Assembly: GCA_029532415.1 (NCBI GenBank)
Contig: JAQOTA010000050.1
Location: 124,001-188,000, forward strand
Direction: 5' to 3'
Length of the DNA stretch: 64,000 nt
From: Marasmius tenuissimus
Taxonomy: Eukaryota > Basidiomycota > Agaricomycetes > Agaricales > Marasmiaceae
Shown here: positions 48,820 through 59,109 of the stretch, piece by piece
Layout: each line of letters starts with the position of its first letter
Numbering within the stretch: the first letter of the stretch is position 1
Translations under genes and position numbers: made by a program
Notes under the pieces: generated by a model
The model's database searches: none
What the model was told of the DNA's origin: nothing
Seen by the model: the letters and a program-made list of their open reading frames with translations, nothing else

Positions 48820-51433
48820 TGCTACCCGTTACTCTCTCTGCCACTCGCTGGTACTTGTAAGATTCTCTAATACTCGCCACGACATCCGCCATCCGGTACT
48901 CTCCCTCAAAACTGGTTAAAACCCTCCGAAACCCGGTACACCCTGTGCAAACCGCAACAACCTTCGCTCTCCGGTATCATTCTCAAAACTCATTAGAAGG
49001 TACGAAAATCAATTGATTCCTACTAGTATCGTGCTCACGGGTTCTTCTTATTCTTCCATATTTTAGAAAAGTTTTAACGTGTTAAGACCCCTGTTCCTGT
49101 TCTCAACGAGGTACAGCGAGTTTCGGGCTACCTAACGGGTATTGGGGTATCAAATGGCATTATGACGGAAGGGGTATTTTGCTGATGAAGAAACGAGTTG
49201 TATCGTAGGGACACTTCACTTCGTGCCAGGTATTGCAGGGGGAATGATGAAAGGACTTGATTTTTAACGAATCCTTGGTGTCAAACCCAACCTTGGGATC
49301 GTAATGGCGAAGCCTGTGTTTCCACCGCTCGAGAAGCTTTGGGTCGGGAACAAAGCTGCCTTCTTTCACCCTTGCGTTCATTTCACGTGCACGCATTGCC
49401 GTACGACTGATTCCCACATTCGCAGACTTCTCTCTCCTTCCAACAACCTCGCCAGCCCCCTCATCATCGCTATCTCCAACCATCCCGTCCTCTCCCTCTG
49501 TCTCATCCTGCTGATATAGCCGCTTTTTCTCAGTACCCTTCCCATCAACATCATCGTCATCACCATCGCCGTCACTTTCAATCGGATTTAGCAGCTCGTC
49601 CAAGCCCAACCGTCCGCGCGCAACCTCACTTTCGCGCAAGGAGGGGTTTAACAGCTCAGATAGCGCGACATGAGAACGTGTCTGAATATTTTGAGGCTGA
49701 GGAACTGCTGAGAAGTTGAAATCTGGGAGCGCGTTCAAGACACTCTCCACAATGTCGCCCTCGAGCTCCTTCTCTGCCTCTGTTGTCACGGATGACCTGG
49801 ACTCGGAATGGGTAGGCTGTGAAGACAACGATAAGTGTTTAGTCAATCTTGTATGCATTCGATACTTACCATGGTCACAGTACGGCATTCATACTCCGCC
49901 AGGTCCAAGAACCATTGAACACGATGTAAGACCTTCATTCGTGGTACCCATAATGGATCATTGAATACTGCATGTGCGATAGTATTTACAGCACAAACAC
50001 CGCAACTATATGTGTCATCCTGCAGTCCATGGTCAAGGGAGTCGCCGTTAACAGTAACATCCCGCCCAAAGGTATGTTTGAACCATTTTCGGAGCGCAAG
50101 GAGGAACCCCGTGGGAGGAGAAAAGTCCTGTGCAAGAGAATCTCCTACTAAAAGTTAAACATGTTGCTCGCTATTGTACAAGCGCACGGTACTCACCATA
50201 AACAATAGAGTTGTTCTCAAAATCAACACACCCTGCAACCCAATGATTCCCGTTCACGTTGAGAGGGAAATAGAGCCGCCGAATATTTTCGGTACGTATT
50301 TTCGTGGCATACCGTACCAGGCCCTTCTTGCTGAAGTCATTTTCATGCGCCGCGGCTGTAATCGTCCAAGAGAACGACATTGGTGCAATGATAATATCGG
50401 AGAATCCATCTTTGACTAGGCGATCACGGAGGACTTCGGGCATCATGTCGATGTGATCGTCTTTTAACCATGTTGTACTGAGGAAATCCGACAGGTCGAG
50501 GGTGGTAACGGGTTGGACAGCGAATGACAACTTGGAGTTCCAGCTGATGGTGGCCAGTCGTCTCTTAGCCTCTCCTATTACCGCTCTAGTTTTCTCGTCT
50601 TTAACCACAGTCTCTTTCGCCACCAACCATTTTTCCCCCCGCATCCATCTCTGCCTTCCTTTTGCCATCTGTGTCGCCTCTATCATGAACGACAATGAAT
50701 GTATTGGGAAGCAATCCTGACCGTCATTGTAATCGGGATCTGATATGGACTGGTTTCCATCAAGCATTGCCTGGCCTACATGCTTCACAACTTCTCGGAG
50801 AAATTTTTCTGACGGTAGCGGTCGATTGGCGAGCCGATCGACAGGTGTGAAGGGCCTGTCAGTTTTGAACCATGATATCGGTTTGGAAAGATGGAGTTTT
50901 GGCGACTGTTCAGGTAGCTCTGCTTCTAGCAGCTGCATAACTGAACAAGATGAGGAAGGTAGACTGTTGGAATGCTCTGGCGGAACTTCGAGGAGAGCAT
51001 TTCGGGCATCGAGAACTTCGGGAGGGAGGTCATCAGACCATTTTACACCACGACCGATCCATCTTGAAGGCTCGAATTGTTGTGAAGAATCGAGAACGAT
51101 GGGCTCGGGCACCATTAGTTGAGAGATCAAGCAAAAAGAAGGGATTTGAAATCTTATTTCGAGCACGATCACTATGACACGCGCGTACTAGGCCGGTTCG
51201 AACACTGAGCGCCGAGCACTGAGCTACTACTAGTCTAAAAAGACACAGCGACACGAACGACGCGACCACTACACTAAGGGAGGCTGATACCTAACGTTAT
51301 ATTAGAGGTTATACAGGCTCCCATGGGCTGATTTTGTCCGACCCTGGCAACCGGCCATGGGCCGCGAGGAGGTCATTTTTGTCCGACTTCGGAACGGGAG
51401 TTTGCGATTTTTTTCAAAAATTTGTCCGACTCG

Positions 51434-51467
51434 GCGAACGACCGCCCGGTGGGCTTTCAGGGGTCCT
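51434..51467 (-). repeat. Right terminal inverted repeat of the Ulp1-P-like transposon
   Basis: Mirror of 42860-42893. Moving inward on the minus strand, three GTCGGACAAA words occur at about 51430, 51380 and 51340, likely transposase-binding subterminal repeats. Confidence 0.93.
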
Positions 51468-51475
51468 AGCGTATG
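51468..51475. repeat. Target-site duplication, right (AGCGTATG)
   Basis: Identical to 42852-42859. Confidence 0.93.
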
Positions 51476-52108
51476 TTATTCCGGGATGTTAATATGATGG
51501 ACTTAGTGATCGGCTGTATGAACTCCCTACCCGCCGGTATCATGGTCAATTCGACACGAGAACTAGTTCAGGTATCGTTGTGCTGAGAAGTGCGGATATA
51601 ACTTAGCGACTTTCGAAGTCGTATCTGCTTCGAGTTTGAGAAAAGGATATCTAGGAGGGCTGCGAAGCCTGCGTCGCTTACCTTCAAGGCTCAATCTTGT
51701 TGAACATGTACCCAAAAATAAACCTCAAGAAGGCCAGACATGAAGCCGCCGAAAAGAACGAGCTAGTAGGAGGCCAGACCTTTGATGATGGTGGAGACAA
51801 TCGGCCTTCTCAAAGGCTATCCTGAGGCAGTTACGCCGAGCGTATGGAGTGAAGAGACATGGTCCCTTGCGCACCGTCTGATATGATTGTACACCAACCA
51901 CAAAGCGTTCGCAGTTGGGGATTTTGCGAGTTCTGGTTCTCTGATAACCTGAATTCTATCTCCATCGACCCGATTGATTTGGGTTAGTAACTTACGAGTC
52001 TTGATTGTAGTGTTATCGTGTTGTTCAAACAGTTTGTAGTGTGTCTACTCGGCAAGCACTATTCATCGTCCAGAGTCAAGCTGGTATGGCAGGAACCAGG
52101 ATCGGGAG
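51476..52108. other. No supported gene
   Basis: Right flank of the large transposon. One short lysine/glutamate-rich plus-strand run (near 51720-51830) lacks exon borders or known motifs. Confidence 0.45.
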
Positions 52109-52219
52109 ATGGGTCGTCCATCCCTCGAGTTAGAAGCCAAAAGTTCTGGTATTATTGTATTCCATCTCCTGAGGAGCATCAACCGATTTTTCGTGATAAA
52201 CTCGACTCTACCGGACGTA
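52109..52219 (+). pseudogene. DUF7330 gene fragment
   Basis: LELEAKSSGIIVFHL and NRFFVINSTLPDV correspond to QLKATIQSGNIVLHLPRNF and GFITINSTLPNVLL of the DUF7330 gene at 41859-42810. Only about 35 residues remain and the upstream half is missing. This relic lies on the other side of the transposon from the intact gene. Confidence 0.65.
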
Positions 52220-52698
52220 AGTAAAGAACCAGTTGAGTGCGAAGGCGAAGTCAAGTTCTTTGACGGTCAGGAGTGGCCCGTCAACGCCGGTGCCGACGCA
52301 GCAGCCTGCGAAGCTGAAAGAATCAGACCCCGTGCTGGTAGTCAGCCAATCACATCTTGGCTACTACTTGTCTTCTTCTCTGGCTCGCTCCACCCAAAAG
52401 TTCACTACCATATACTTCCAGCTCATGGCCAGCGCCCTGGACTCGGGGGCCGGGGCAATTAGAACAAGAGGAGTGAGTTGCACAGCCTGAAATAGACGGA
52501 CTACATCTCCTCATCAATGACGTGGGTCGTCGAGGACACAGCATACCAGAATGAGTATAAGATGCGTGCCAGGAACTTGCGTAATCTCTCTCCCTTCAAT
52601 TTCCACTGCGACAGATTACTGGACTGCCAGGAACCAATATTCGAGTCTCGATTCTCGAAGTCCCTCTTTGCGGATGACCTCAAGTTAACTCGTTACCG

Positions 52699-53812
52699 AT
52701 GAGTCATCGCCAATCTTTAAGGCCCCCTACCAAACTTGAACAACCGGAATCGCTATCCCAGCCTCGTGAAACCGTCGCAGCAGGCTCAAGAAATCTTTCG
52801 CCGTTACTGCACTCGACGCAATACCCCTGCGGCACCCTTGCTCACTCACCACCTCAACGGTCTTTGTCACACTCCCAGGCTCCTCCGCTCTCCCATCCTC
52901 TAAGCCAGCTGTTTCCACTCAGATCCCATTGACTGCCACCGAGAATGTCGGTGACTCCGAAAGAACGATTGACGGGTCCCATGGTATGTTCTTCTAGTCC
53001 GATGCATCACCAGCGTTCTCATCTCTTTATGTGCACCACCTGTAGTCTACAGGAACGTCTAAGCGGGTCATTATGGCCTGTACTGAATGTCGCAAGCGTA
53101 AAGTCAGAGTGAGTCAACAGCGTTACAGTATACGAAGGCTGTACAAAGGACATATTGCTTGACAGTGCAACCCCGATCGCTCTGGAGTGACTCGTCCGTG
53201 CGACCAATGTTCAAGAAATGGACTCCAATGTCGATACGAGCCAATCAGTATTCCTACCGAAGCCTCAGGTATCAAATTACACGACCCAGACGGGGAGCAA
53301 ATCCTGAGCGCCTACGGAGGCTCACAGAAAATCCCTCTCATTCATCGCTGCCCTCGATACAAAATCCCTCTCGCTCAATACCCTTCTGCTCAGAGGCCTG
53401 TAGCCTGTACCAAATGTTGCAAGCATAAAGTCAGGGTGGGTCAATAGCGTTGTCTAAAGGTCTTATAAAGGATTTATTGTTTGGCAGTGCAACCCCAACC
53501 GTTCTGAAGTGGCTCGCCCATGTGAAAGATGTCAAACAAACGGATTACAGTGCAAGTACGAGCGGGTCAATCCGAGCATTACGTCCACAGATTTGGACAC
53601 CGAATCATATGGTGAATCATGCAGCCCCGCTCTGACGCACAAGTATAGCATAGGTACCTCTTATTGCAGCAACACTGGTATTCCGATTCGATTGAGGTCC
53701 GTCTCGCCCTCCTCTGCCGTGTTTGGCTTCAATACTGAAGGCTTCTTTTGCAGTGACGGTCGTATCTGTTATGGAACCCTGGTGTGCTTTTGCGGTCATC
53801 ATCGTATGTAAT
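52699..53812 (+). pseudogene. Modular family copy C1: N-terminus joined to tandem zinc clusters, core deleted
   Basis: It starts MSHRQSLRPPTKLEQPESLSQ, like C2 (MSRAQSLECSAKLGQPELPS). After an extra ~160 bp with a frame change, ENVGDSERTIDGSHG and the intron follow. The microexon (TCTACAGGAACG) is then joined directly to TCTAAGCGG, which in C2 lies immediately before the zinc-cluster exon; the core, hinge and DVIYTE exons (~2 kb in C2) are missing. The two Zn2Cys6 motifs remain, each split by an intron (53110-53163 and 53437-53487). The join leaves a stop after the microexon, so only a product starting at ATG 53072 (MACTECRKRKVR) could be made. Probable deletion derivative. Confidence 0.75.
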
Positions 53813-54061
53813 GATGATATTTCCTTGAAGGACAATCCTCAAATTCGTCTCTGAATGAACATATAACATTATGTCCTATGATACCCTACTCTGAGCATAA
53901 GAGTGTATACTTTTTTGACCCAACCCACGAATTGTACCAGTGACTCAGTTCTCAGAAATCTGAAAAAGTGGCAATCACACCTTGAGCTAAATGGCTCGGT
54001 GAGGTTCAATATTGAGTGGCAACCAGCTATGTTTCACCAGCCCGCGTGATGTCCGCTAAAA

Positions 54062-54186
54062 CTTCTCAATCTCCAACATCCCTTGTCATACGGTAGATCT
54101 CCATCCACAACATCCATACTATCGAGCTTTAGATGAGACAAACACCATTTATTGTCCAAACTTTCAATTTTGGAAGTTGATATACC
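54062..54186 (-). pseudogene. 3' fragment of the KPxxWE membrane-protein gene
   Basis: About 125 bp similar to the terminal exon of the gene at 57832-58731 (shared CTTTAGATGAGACAAACACC-like block and TGTCATAC..T..), with frame-breaking changes. Carried along by the segmental duplication. Confidence 0.65.
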
Positions 54187-54601
54187 TACTAGGTCAGCCA
54201 TTCACATCTTGGCTCCTGCTTCTATCTTCTGGTCTGATGTTTCCCCGCCCAAAAGTTCACTACCATTGTCAATACTTCCAGTTCATAGCCAGAGCCCTTG
54301 ACTCACGGCAATCAGAACAACAAGAGCAAAGTGAGCTCAGTTGACACCCGAAGTATTGCTACCAACTGATGGCATATTAACCCCTGAAAGATGGCACATC
54401 TTCTCATCAATCATGTGGGTTGACGGGGACACAACATACCAAAATGTGTACAGCATGTGTACCAGGCCTTCAAGTAAGCTTGGTCTCCTGTTTCATTTGA
54501 TATCCACACCACTGGGACAGCTCGTCGGACAGTCGGCACCCAACATTCGAGTCTCGAGTTCCCTCTTCGTGCATGATCTCGAGTCAACTAATTACCAACC
54601 A

Positions 54602-57600
54602 ATGAGTCGTGCTCAATCTTTAGAGTGTTCTGCCAAACTAGGACAACCGGAGCTACCATCCCAACCTCGTGAAACCATCGCAGCAAGCTCAAGCAGTGTT
54701 ACCCAGAATGTTGGAGACTTCAATAGAACGCTTAACGGATCCCATGGTAGGTTTTTTTACCCGGATATGTCTGAATGTCATCAACATGCTCATCTCTTTG
54801 TGTTCACTACGTGTAGTCTACAAGAACTGTGTAAGTACTGACAATAATTTGTACACCTAAACGATTGAACGGATACACGTAGAGCGTGCTCCTGGTGCGA
54901 TTTCCGAACGGGGGGTGCGTATTCTAGGTTTTTCTGACATCACTTACACGACTCACATCTCATATTCAGCCCTTCAGCAGCCCCGGATACAGATCTCATT
55001 CTAAATTCCTCACAAACACACTCTCTGCCAGACAAGCAGAGGTTTGTTTCGTCCGTCTCCGATGCCCCTGCTTCAACCCCTTCTCCCGAAACACAAACAA
55101 TCACAGATCAGATGATCGATTATACGCTTAGCCAGCGATATGGGTCACTTTTATCTACTGGGTGCAGTGGTTACGCACTTTGGAAACCGTCACCTCGCTG
55201 CACAGCCGCTGGAAAGGAGCATATCATCAGTATTGGCGACGTCGGAGTTTGCCACGACACAGATCCATTCCGCACATTTTTTAACATTACAAAGGCTCGC
55301 GGAGGTATTTCTAGAATTCGACCACCTAACGGTGTTGATCCACCTTGTATCATCGACGGAGACGACGTGACGGTTGATTCCAAATTTTATGAAGAATACA
55401 AGCTACTCGCAAAACCCAAAGCGTCTATTCTGAAACGATCCCTCGTCTCAGTACATCGGGCCACGGTTTATACCCTCAAGCTCTCTGCTAAAACTGGCGC
55501 ACTTCTGATGCTTCCGCGGGGTGCGATCTTGAAAAAGCTCGAGAAGACAAACGAGTTCAAAAAGCGTATTGTGCGTCACTGGCGCGAATGGTACGAGTTC
55601 GCCGAAGAAGAAGGAGACCTTGGAGAAACCCAGACCTTGTGTCTTGTAACCGGTGTCGAACAGTGCTCTACATGGGGGATGGCTGTCTGGGACTCAACTC
55701 CAATTGACTCTAGTGGTGAACAGGGCCCTCTGGTGCTTTCTGTAACCGAGTCGAGTGGCTACTGCTCATGGGAATCCTTTCCTCTACGGTGCACAACCCA
55801 GTCATCGGCACCATCGCCTTTGAGCGTGACTGAAAGTGAACTGAAAGAGACAGTTTTCATTCGTGCCTTTTGGATCAGCAGGATCGATGGCAGCTTCAGT
55901 CAACGTCCCTCTCCTCCCCCTCCTCCTCCTCCCGATGAAAACAGCCATGGTGATGGGGACTCCTCGCAACGTCGAGGGGGCTCACGGGACGCATCTGGCC
56001 ATTCTCGTGGCCCAAATTCGCGAAACCCATTCAATCCCTTCCGCAATGGGTCGTCATCGAATGCTTCCTATCCGGCGCAATTTGATAATCACAGCCACTC
56101 TGTATCACCAAAAGCACGGGAAAACTCTGGTGTACCCTCTCCAGATAAAGACCTGACTGATGAACCAAACACCATTGACCTCTCCCAGGCCGCATTTAAT
56201 ACGGTGTGTACTATCCAGTTCTCATTGACAACATTCACTCGAGTGCTCAAGAGTTGTTCATCATTAGGTCCCCCATCCGTGTAAATCTATCAATATGCTG
56301 GCCTTTGAGATTGCTTTGAGGGCACAGCCATCCTTACTGAACGTTGGTTGTGTGGCACTCTCGCACGATGAGGACTGGATGGGTATTTTGCAGGAAGTAG
56401 GTCTCATTCTTCGTACTCGGAGGTGATGATCATCCTCAATATGTCCCCTGTACAGCTCAACGAGACTCAAATTCCGGAAGGAAACGAGCTTCTCAAGAGG
56501 GTCTGCGAGAAGTTCAAGTTTGTTGCCGAGGGCCGTGCGTACCCGTAACTTTGCACAGGAAGTATGATACTAAAGACCCACGCTGATGTTGCTCCGCTAT
56601 AGATGTCATCTACACCGAGCGAATGTCCACCACCGAGTACGAGTTCATACAACAGAACCATGGATTAGCATCCAACCAGGCTGACCTCATTCCTGTGTTG
56701 TTCCATCTCCGAGAACCAGACGCTTCTCTTGAGCCCAAGCTGCAGAGAACGTCAACTACTACTACACAGGACATCCGACTCCATTCTGGGAATCCTATCT
56801 CCGACAACGGTGACCGCAACACCCCGGTTGATTCCCGAATTCATGAGACTCCTCCCCAGTCCGGCTCTAAGCGAGTCCTTATGGCGTGTACAGAATGTCG
56901 CAGACGTAAAGTCAGGGTGAGTCGCCAGCGTTGTAACTTGTCTGAAGGTCTTACGAAGAACTTAATGTTTTACAGTGCAATCCCGATCGTTCTGGCGTGA
57001 CTCGTCCCTGCGACCGATGTTCAAGAAATGGGCTACAGTGTCAATATGAGCCTATCAGTGCCCCTACAGAGTCTGATTCGGAAGATGGAATCAAACTATT
57101 TGATCCATACACACCGAAAATCCCTCTCGCTCATTACCCTTCTCCTCAGAGTGCTGCAGCCTGCACCGAATGTTGCAAGCATAAAGTCAGGGTGGGTCAA
57201 TAGCGTTATCTGAAGGTCTTATGAAGGACTTATTGTTTGGCAGTGCAACCCCAACCGTCCTGGAGTGGCTCGCCCATGTGAAAGATGTCAAACAAACGGA
57301 TTACAGTGCCAGTACGAGCGGGTCAATCCGAACATTACGTTCACAGATTCGGACATCCAGTCGTATGGTGAACCACGCAGCCGCGCTGTGACATACGGGT
57401 ATAACACAGGTGACTCTTATCGCAGCAACTTTGCTGCTCCGATTCGATTGAGGTCCGTCTCACCCTCATCTACTGTGTTTGCTTCAATACTGAAGGCTTC
57501 TTTCCTAGTGACGGTCGTATCTGTTATGGACTCCCGTCGTGCTTTTGCGGTCATCATCGTAGGCAGTGATGGTATTTCCTTGAAGGACAATCCTCAAATC

Positions 57601-57609
57601 CATCTCTAA
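54602..57609 (+). CDS. Modular family gene C2: conserved module fused to tandem Zn(II)2Cys6 clusters
   Basis: Nine-exon model (54602-54746, 54817-54830, 54883-54914, 54970-56203, 56268-56396, 56456-56534, 56603-56916, 56976-57191, 57244-57609), 2529 nt, phases consistent, about 842 residues. Module: LNGSHG, microexon VYKNC, VRFPNGG, IDYTLSQRYGSLL, YALWKPSPR, ISIGDVGV, FFNITKARGG, LVTGVEQCSTWGMAVWD, FIRAFWISRIDGSF, Pro/Ser linker, hinge ALSHDEDW, KFKFVAEG, VIYTERM. Two GAL4-type clusters follow (CTECRRRKVR + CNPDRSG...CDRCSRNGLQC; then CTECCKHKVR + CNPNRPG...CERCQTNGLQC), each with C-x2-C-x6-C-x10-C-x2-C-x6-C spacing and an intron at the same place. Suggests DNA binding. The last exon may contain an unrecognised intron. 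Confidence 0.85.
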
Positions 57610-57831
57610 ACGAACATATGAAAATACGTCTTATGATACCCTACTCTGAGCATAAGAGTGTATACTTTTTTGACCCAACCCACGAATTGTACCAGTGACT
57701 CAGTTCTCGGGAATCTGAAAAGTGTTGATCACACCTTGAGCTGAAGAGTTCAGTGAGGCTCAATATTTACACGACAAACAGCTACATATGTTTTATCAGC
57801 ACGCGTGATGTCCGAATAATCTTTTCACTCC

Positions 57832-58731
57832 TCAACCTCCCTTGTCATACAGTCGTTGTCCATTCACAAAAACATCCACACTGCCGAGCTCTAGATGAGG
57901 CAAACACCATTCATCGTCCAAACCCTTGATCTTGGAAGCCGGTATAACAGGACTGGGGCATGGCATAGCAATGAAAAGCGAGACTCTGAGATCGGTATTC
58001 AATGTTGAAGTCTCATGCGTTGGGGGTGCCGGACGTGCATGTGTATGATTCGTCGAGCTCAAACTGGGTGTAATCGACCGCCAACGATTTATTGAGGGTG
58101 ATGAGACATTCGTTCCAGGGGAGTTTGCCAGCGCGACGGCTACTCTCTGAGTTGAGATAGGCTATCACGGTAAGGTTCAAAACAAAGGTGAGTTCAGAAT
58201 ATTCGGTGGAAACGAGATCGCGGGGAAGTGACATACCATCAAATCCCCCCAACCAGAACCTCGTGATGATTGCCCAGAACCACCTTCCGACACCCGAACG
58301 TTAGCGTCAGGATACCTAGACCCAAGCGAAGCCTCCCAAAACACAGGTTTTGGACCTAAATCGACGAACTTCGAGCCTCTTCTCCCCGTTTGATGATGAT
58401 GGCGTGCAAAGGTGCCATTCCGAATAGTCTCTGTAATGGCTTGGCGCTGCCGGTTTATACGTGTTCGAATAATTACTATGGAGGATGCCACGAGGAGGAG
58501 GGAGAGTATAGCTATGAATGTGTATACTGGAAGACGTGGATTCAGGTCAGATTTGGATTGAACGAATAGAAAATGAAGCTTACGGTATAACGGTGCATTC
58601 GTATCACCGAAACTTGTATTTTCTCTTCCAGTCCATACATTGCCGCCCCCGCCACTCGTAGTTGTAGAGGAAGGAAACGAATCCGTGAAAGTCTGCGAGA
58701 CTGAGAAAGTACTTTGTTTGTCCGTTGCCAT
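57832..58731 (-). CDS. Single-TM KPxxWE-motif membrane protein, copy 2
   Basis: Exons 58731-58584, 58526-58237 and 58161-57832 (introns 57 and 75 bp) give 255 residues with consistent phases. Ser/Thr/Gly-rich N-terminus (MATDKQSTFSVSQTFTDS), one TM helix (VYTFIAILSLLLVASSIVII), basic RTRINRQRQ, LGPKPVFWEASLG, and the C-terminal LRVSLFIAMPCPSP and LPHLELGSVDVFV. Same exon layout and motifs as 40261-41269. Truncated relatives lie at 54062-54186 and 62877-63040. Function unknown. Confidence 0.8.
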
Positions 58732-59109
58732 TTCGTGGAGGGGATGATGGTGGTGGGTGCTCAACGTTCAACGCAGGAGAATGCCCAGCTTTGGCTACGA
58801 CAGCATTATCGTTCGTGAAATTCAGTCGATGTATCTCGTGGTCCACTGCCCAAGTAGATGTTATTCTGGTGTTTTCTTGGCTTTGTCATGGCAGTCGTAG
58901 TCCAAGAAATTCAAGCTGTAGAGGCAATCAAAATGATGCGGAAAGAACTAGATGAGACAGACCCACCTCTGGATTCAAAGAGGAGTTAAGAAAAGTCACA
59001 AGTGGGAGACACTTGAAATTGTAGATTGTGGTCCAGGTCAGAGAAGCGAACAAAATTCCGCCCGGTGACGTCACGCCGAGAGCCGTGGCAATCCGTCGAT
59101 CCGAGTCCC

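Larger units (their letters stand above)
46974..49187. mobile_element. Nested 2.2-kb non-autonomous element in the transposase gene
   Basis: Bounded by a 16-bp inverted repeat (CATCAGCAAAATACCC at the left, its complement at the right). It interrupts a zinc-finger codon run: removing it and one copy of an AA dinucleotide restores the transposase frame exactly (TTR F-FEHLATC). Inside are a CT-rich promoter-like region, a 4 x 19-bp tandem repeat and no convincing transposase. Subterminal GGTTAAAAC-type words occur at both sides. Probable 2-bp target duplication. Confidence 0.8.
43091..51115 (-). pseudogene. Giant transposase: Ulp1 protease, zinc finger, P-element-like nuclease (interrupted)
   Basis: Model: 51115-50197, 50144-49870, 49816-49188, then (after nested insertion 49187-46974) 46973-46389, 46327-46078, 46027-45754, 45689-44263, 44208-43752, 43690-43531, 43470-43091; about 1784 codons before damage. 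Ulp1/C48 peptidase: H291 (NHW), D308 (GDS), Q348 and C354 (YSCG), with H-D spacing 17 and Q-C spacing 6 as in yeast Ulp1. Then an acidic region, a Cys/His finger (SPCNTWHEVKCPYDTTRF / FEHLATC) cut by the insertion, C-x2-C pairs, and a nuclease with P-like acidic motifs: YACDGTEVERG, QDSKHALKTFRNN and SSEPDEHAFGDTR. Damage: the nested element and one missing base near 46165-46170. All other junctions keep phase. Similar multi-copy proteins exist in Agaricomycetes from memory. Confidence 0.85.
42860..51467 (-). mobile_element. Complete 8.6-kb DNA transposon with Ulp1-P-like transposase
   Basis: Terminal inverted repeats 42860-42893 and 51434-51467 match at 33 of 34 positions (outer end AGGACCCCTGAAAGCCCACC). 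The 8 bp outside each end are identical: AGCGTATG at 42852-42859 and 51468-51475, a perfect target-site duplication. Subterminal GTCCGAC/GTCGGAC words recur next to both ends. The single gene inside (43091-51115) encodes a protease-nuclease transposase. 8-bp duplications and ~31-34-bp repeats are usual for P and hAT superfamilies; the nuclease motifs favour P. It inserted into the 3' flank of the DUF7330 gene. Confidence 0.93.
52340..54190 (+). repeat. Tandem segmental duplication, unit 1
   Basis: It begins with TCAGCCAATCACATCTTGGCT, matched at 54193 (TCAGCCATTCACATCTTGGCT), and continues through the 5' flank and exon 1 of the family gene, its zinc-cluster exons and 3' flank. An almost identical block TATGATACCCTACTCTGAGC occurs at 53876 and 57634. 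The unit ends in a fragment of the neighbouring KPxxWE gene. Unit 2 spans about 54191-57950. Unit 1 is shorter because about 2 kb is deleted from its gene. Confidence 0.85.

Noticed and set aside
52517..52702. Plus-strand frame upstream of C1 as part of the gene
   Set aside because: The matching block upstream of C2 is not open in the same way; it is duplicated flank.
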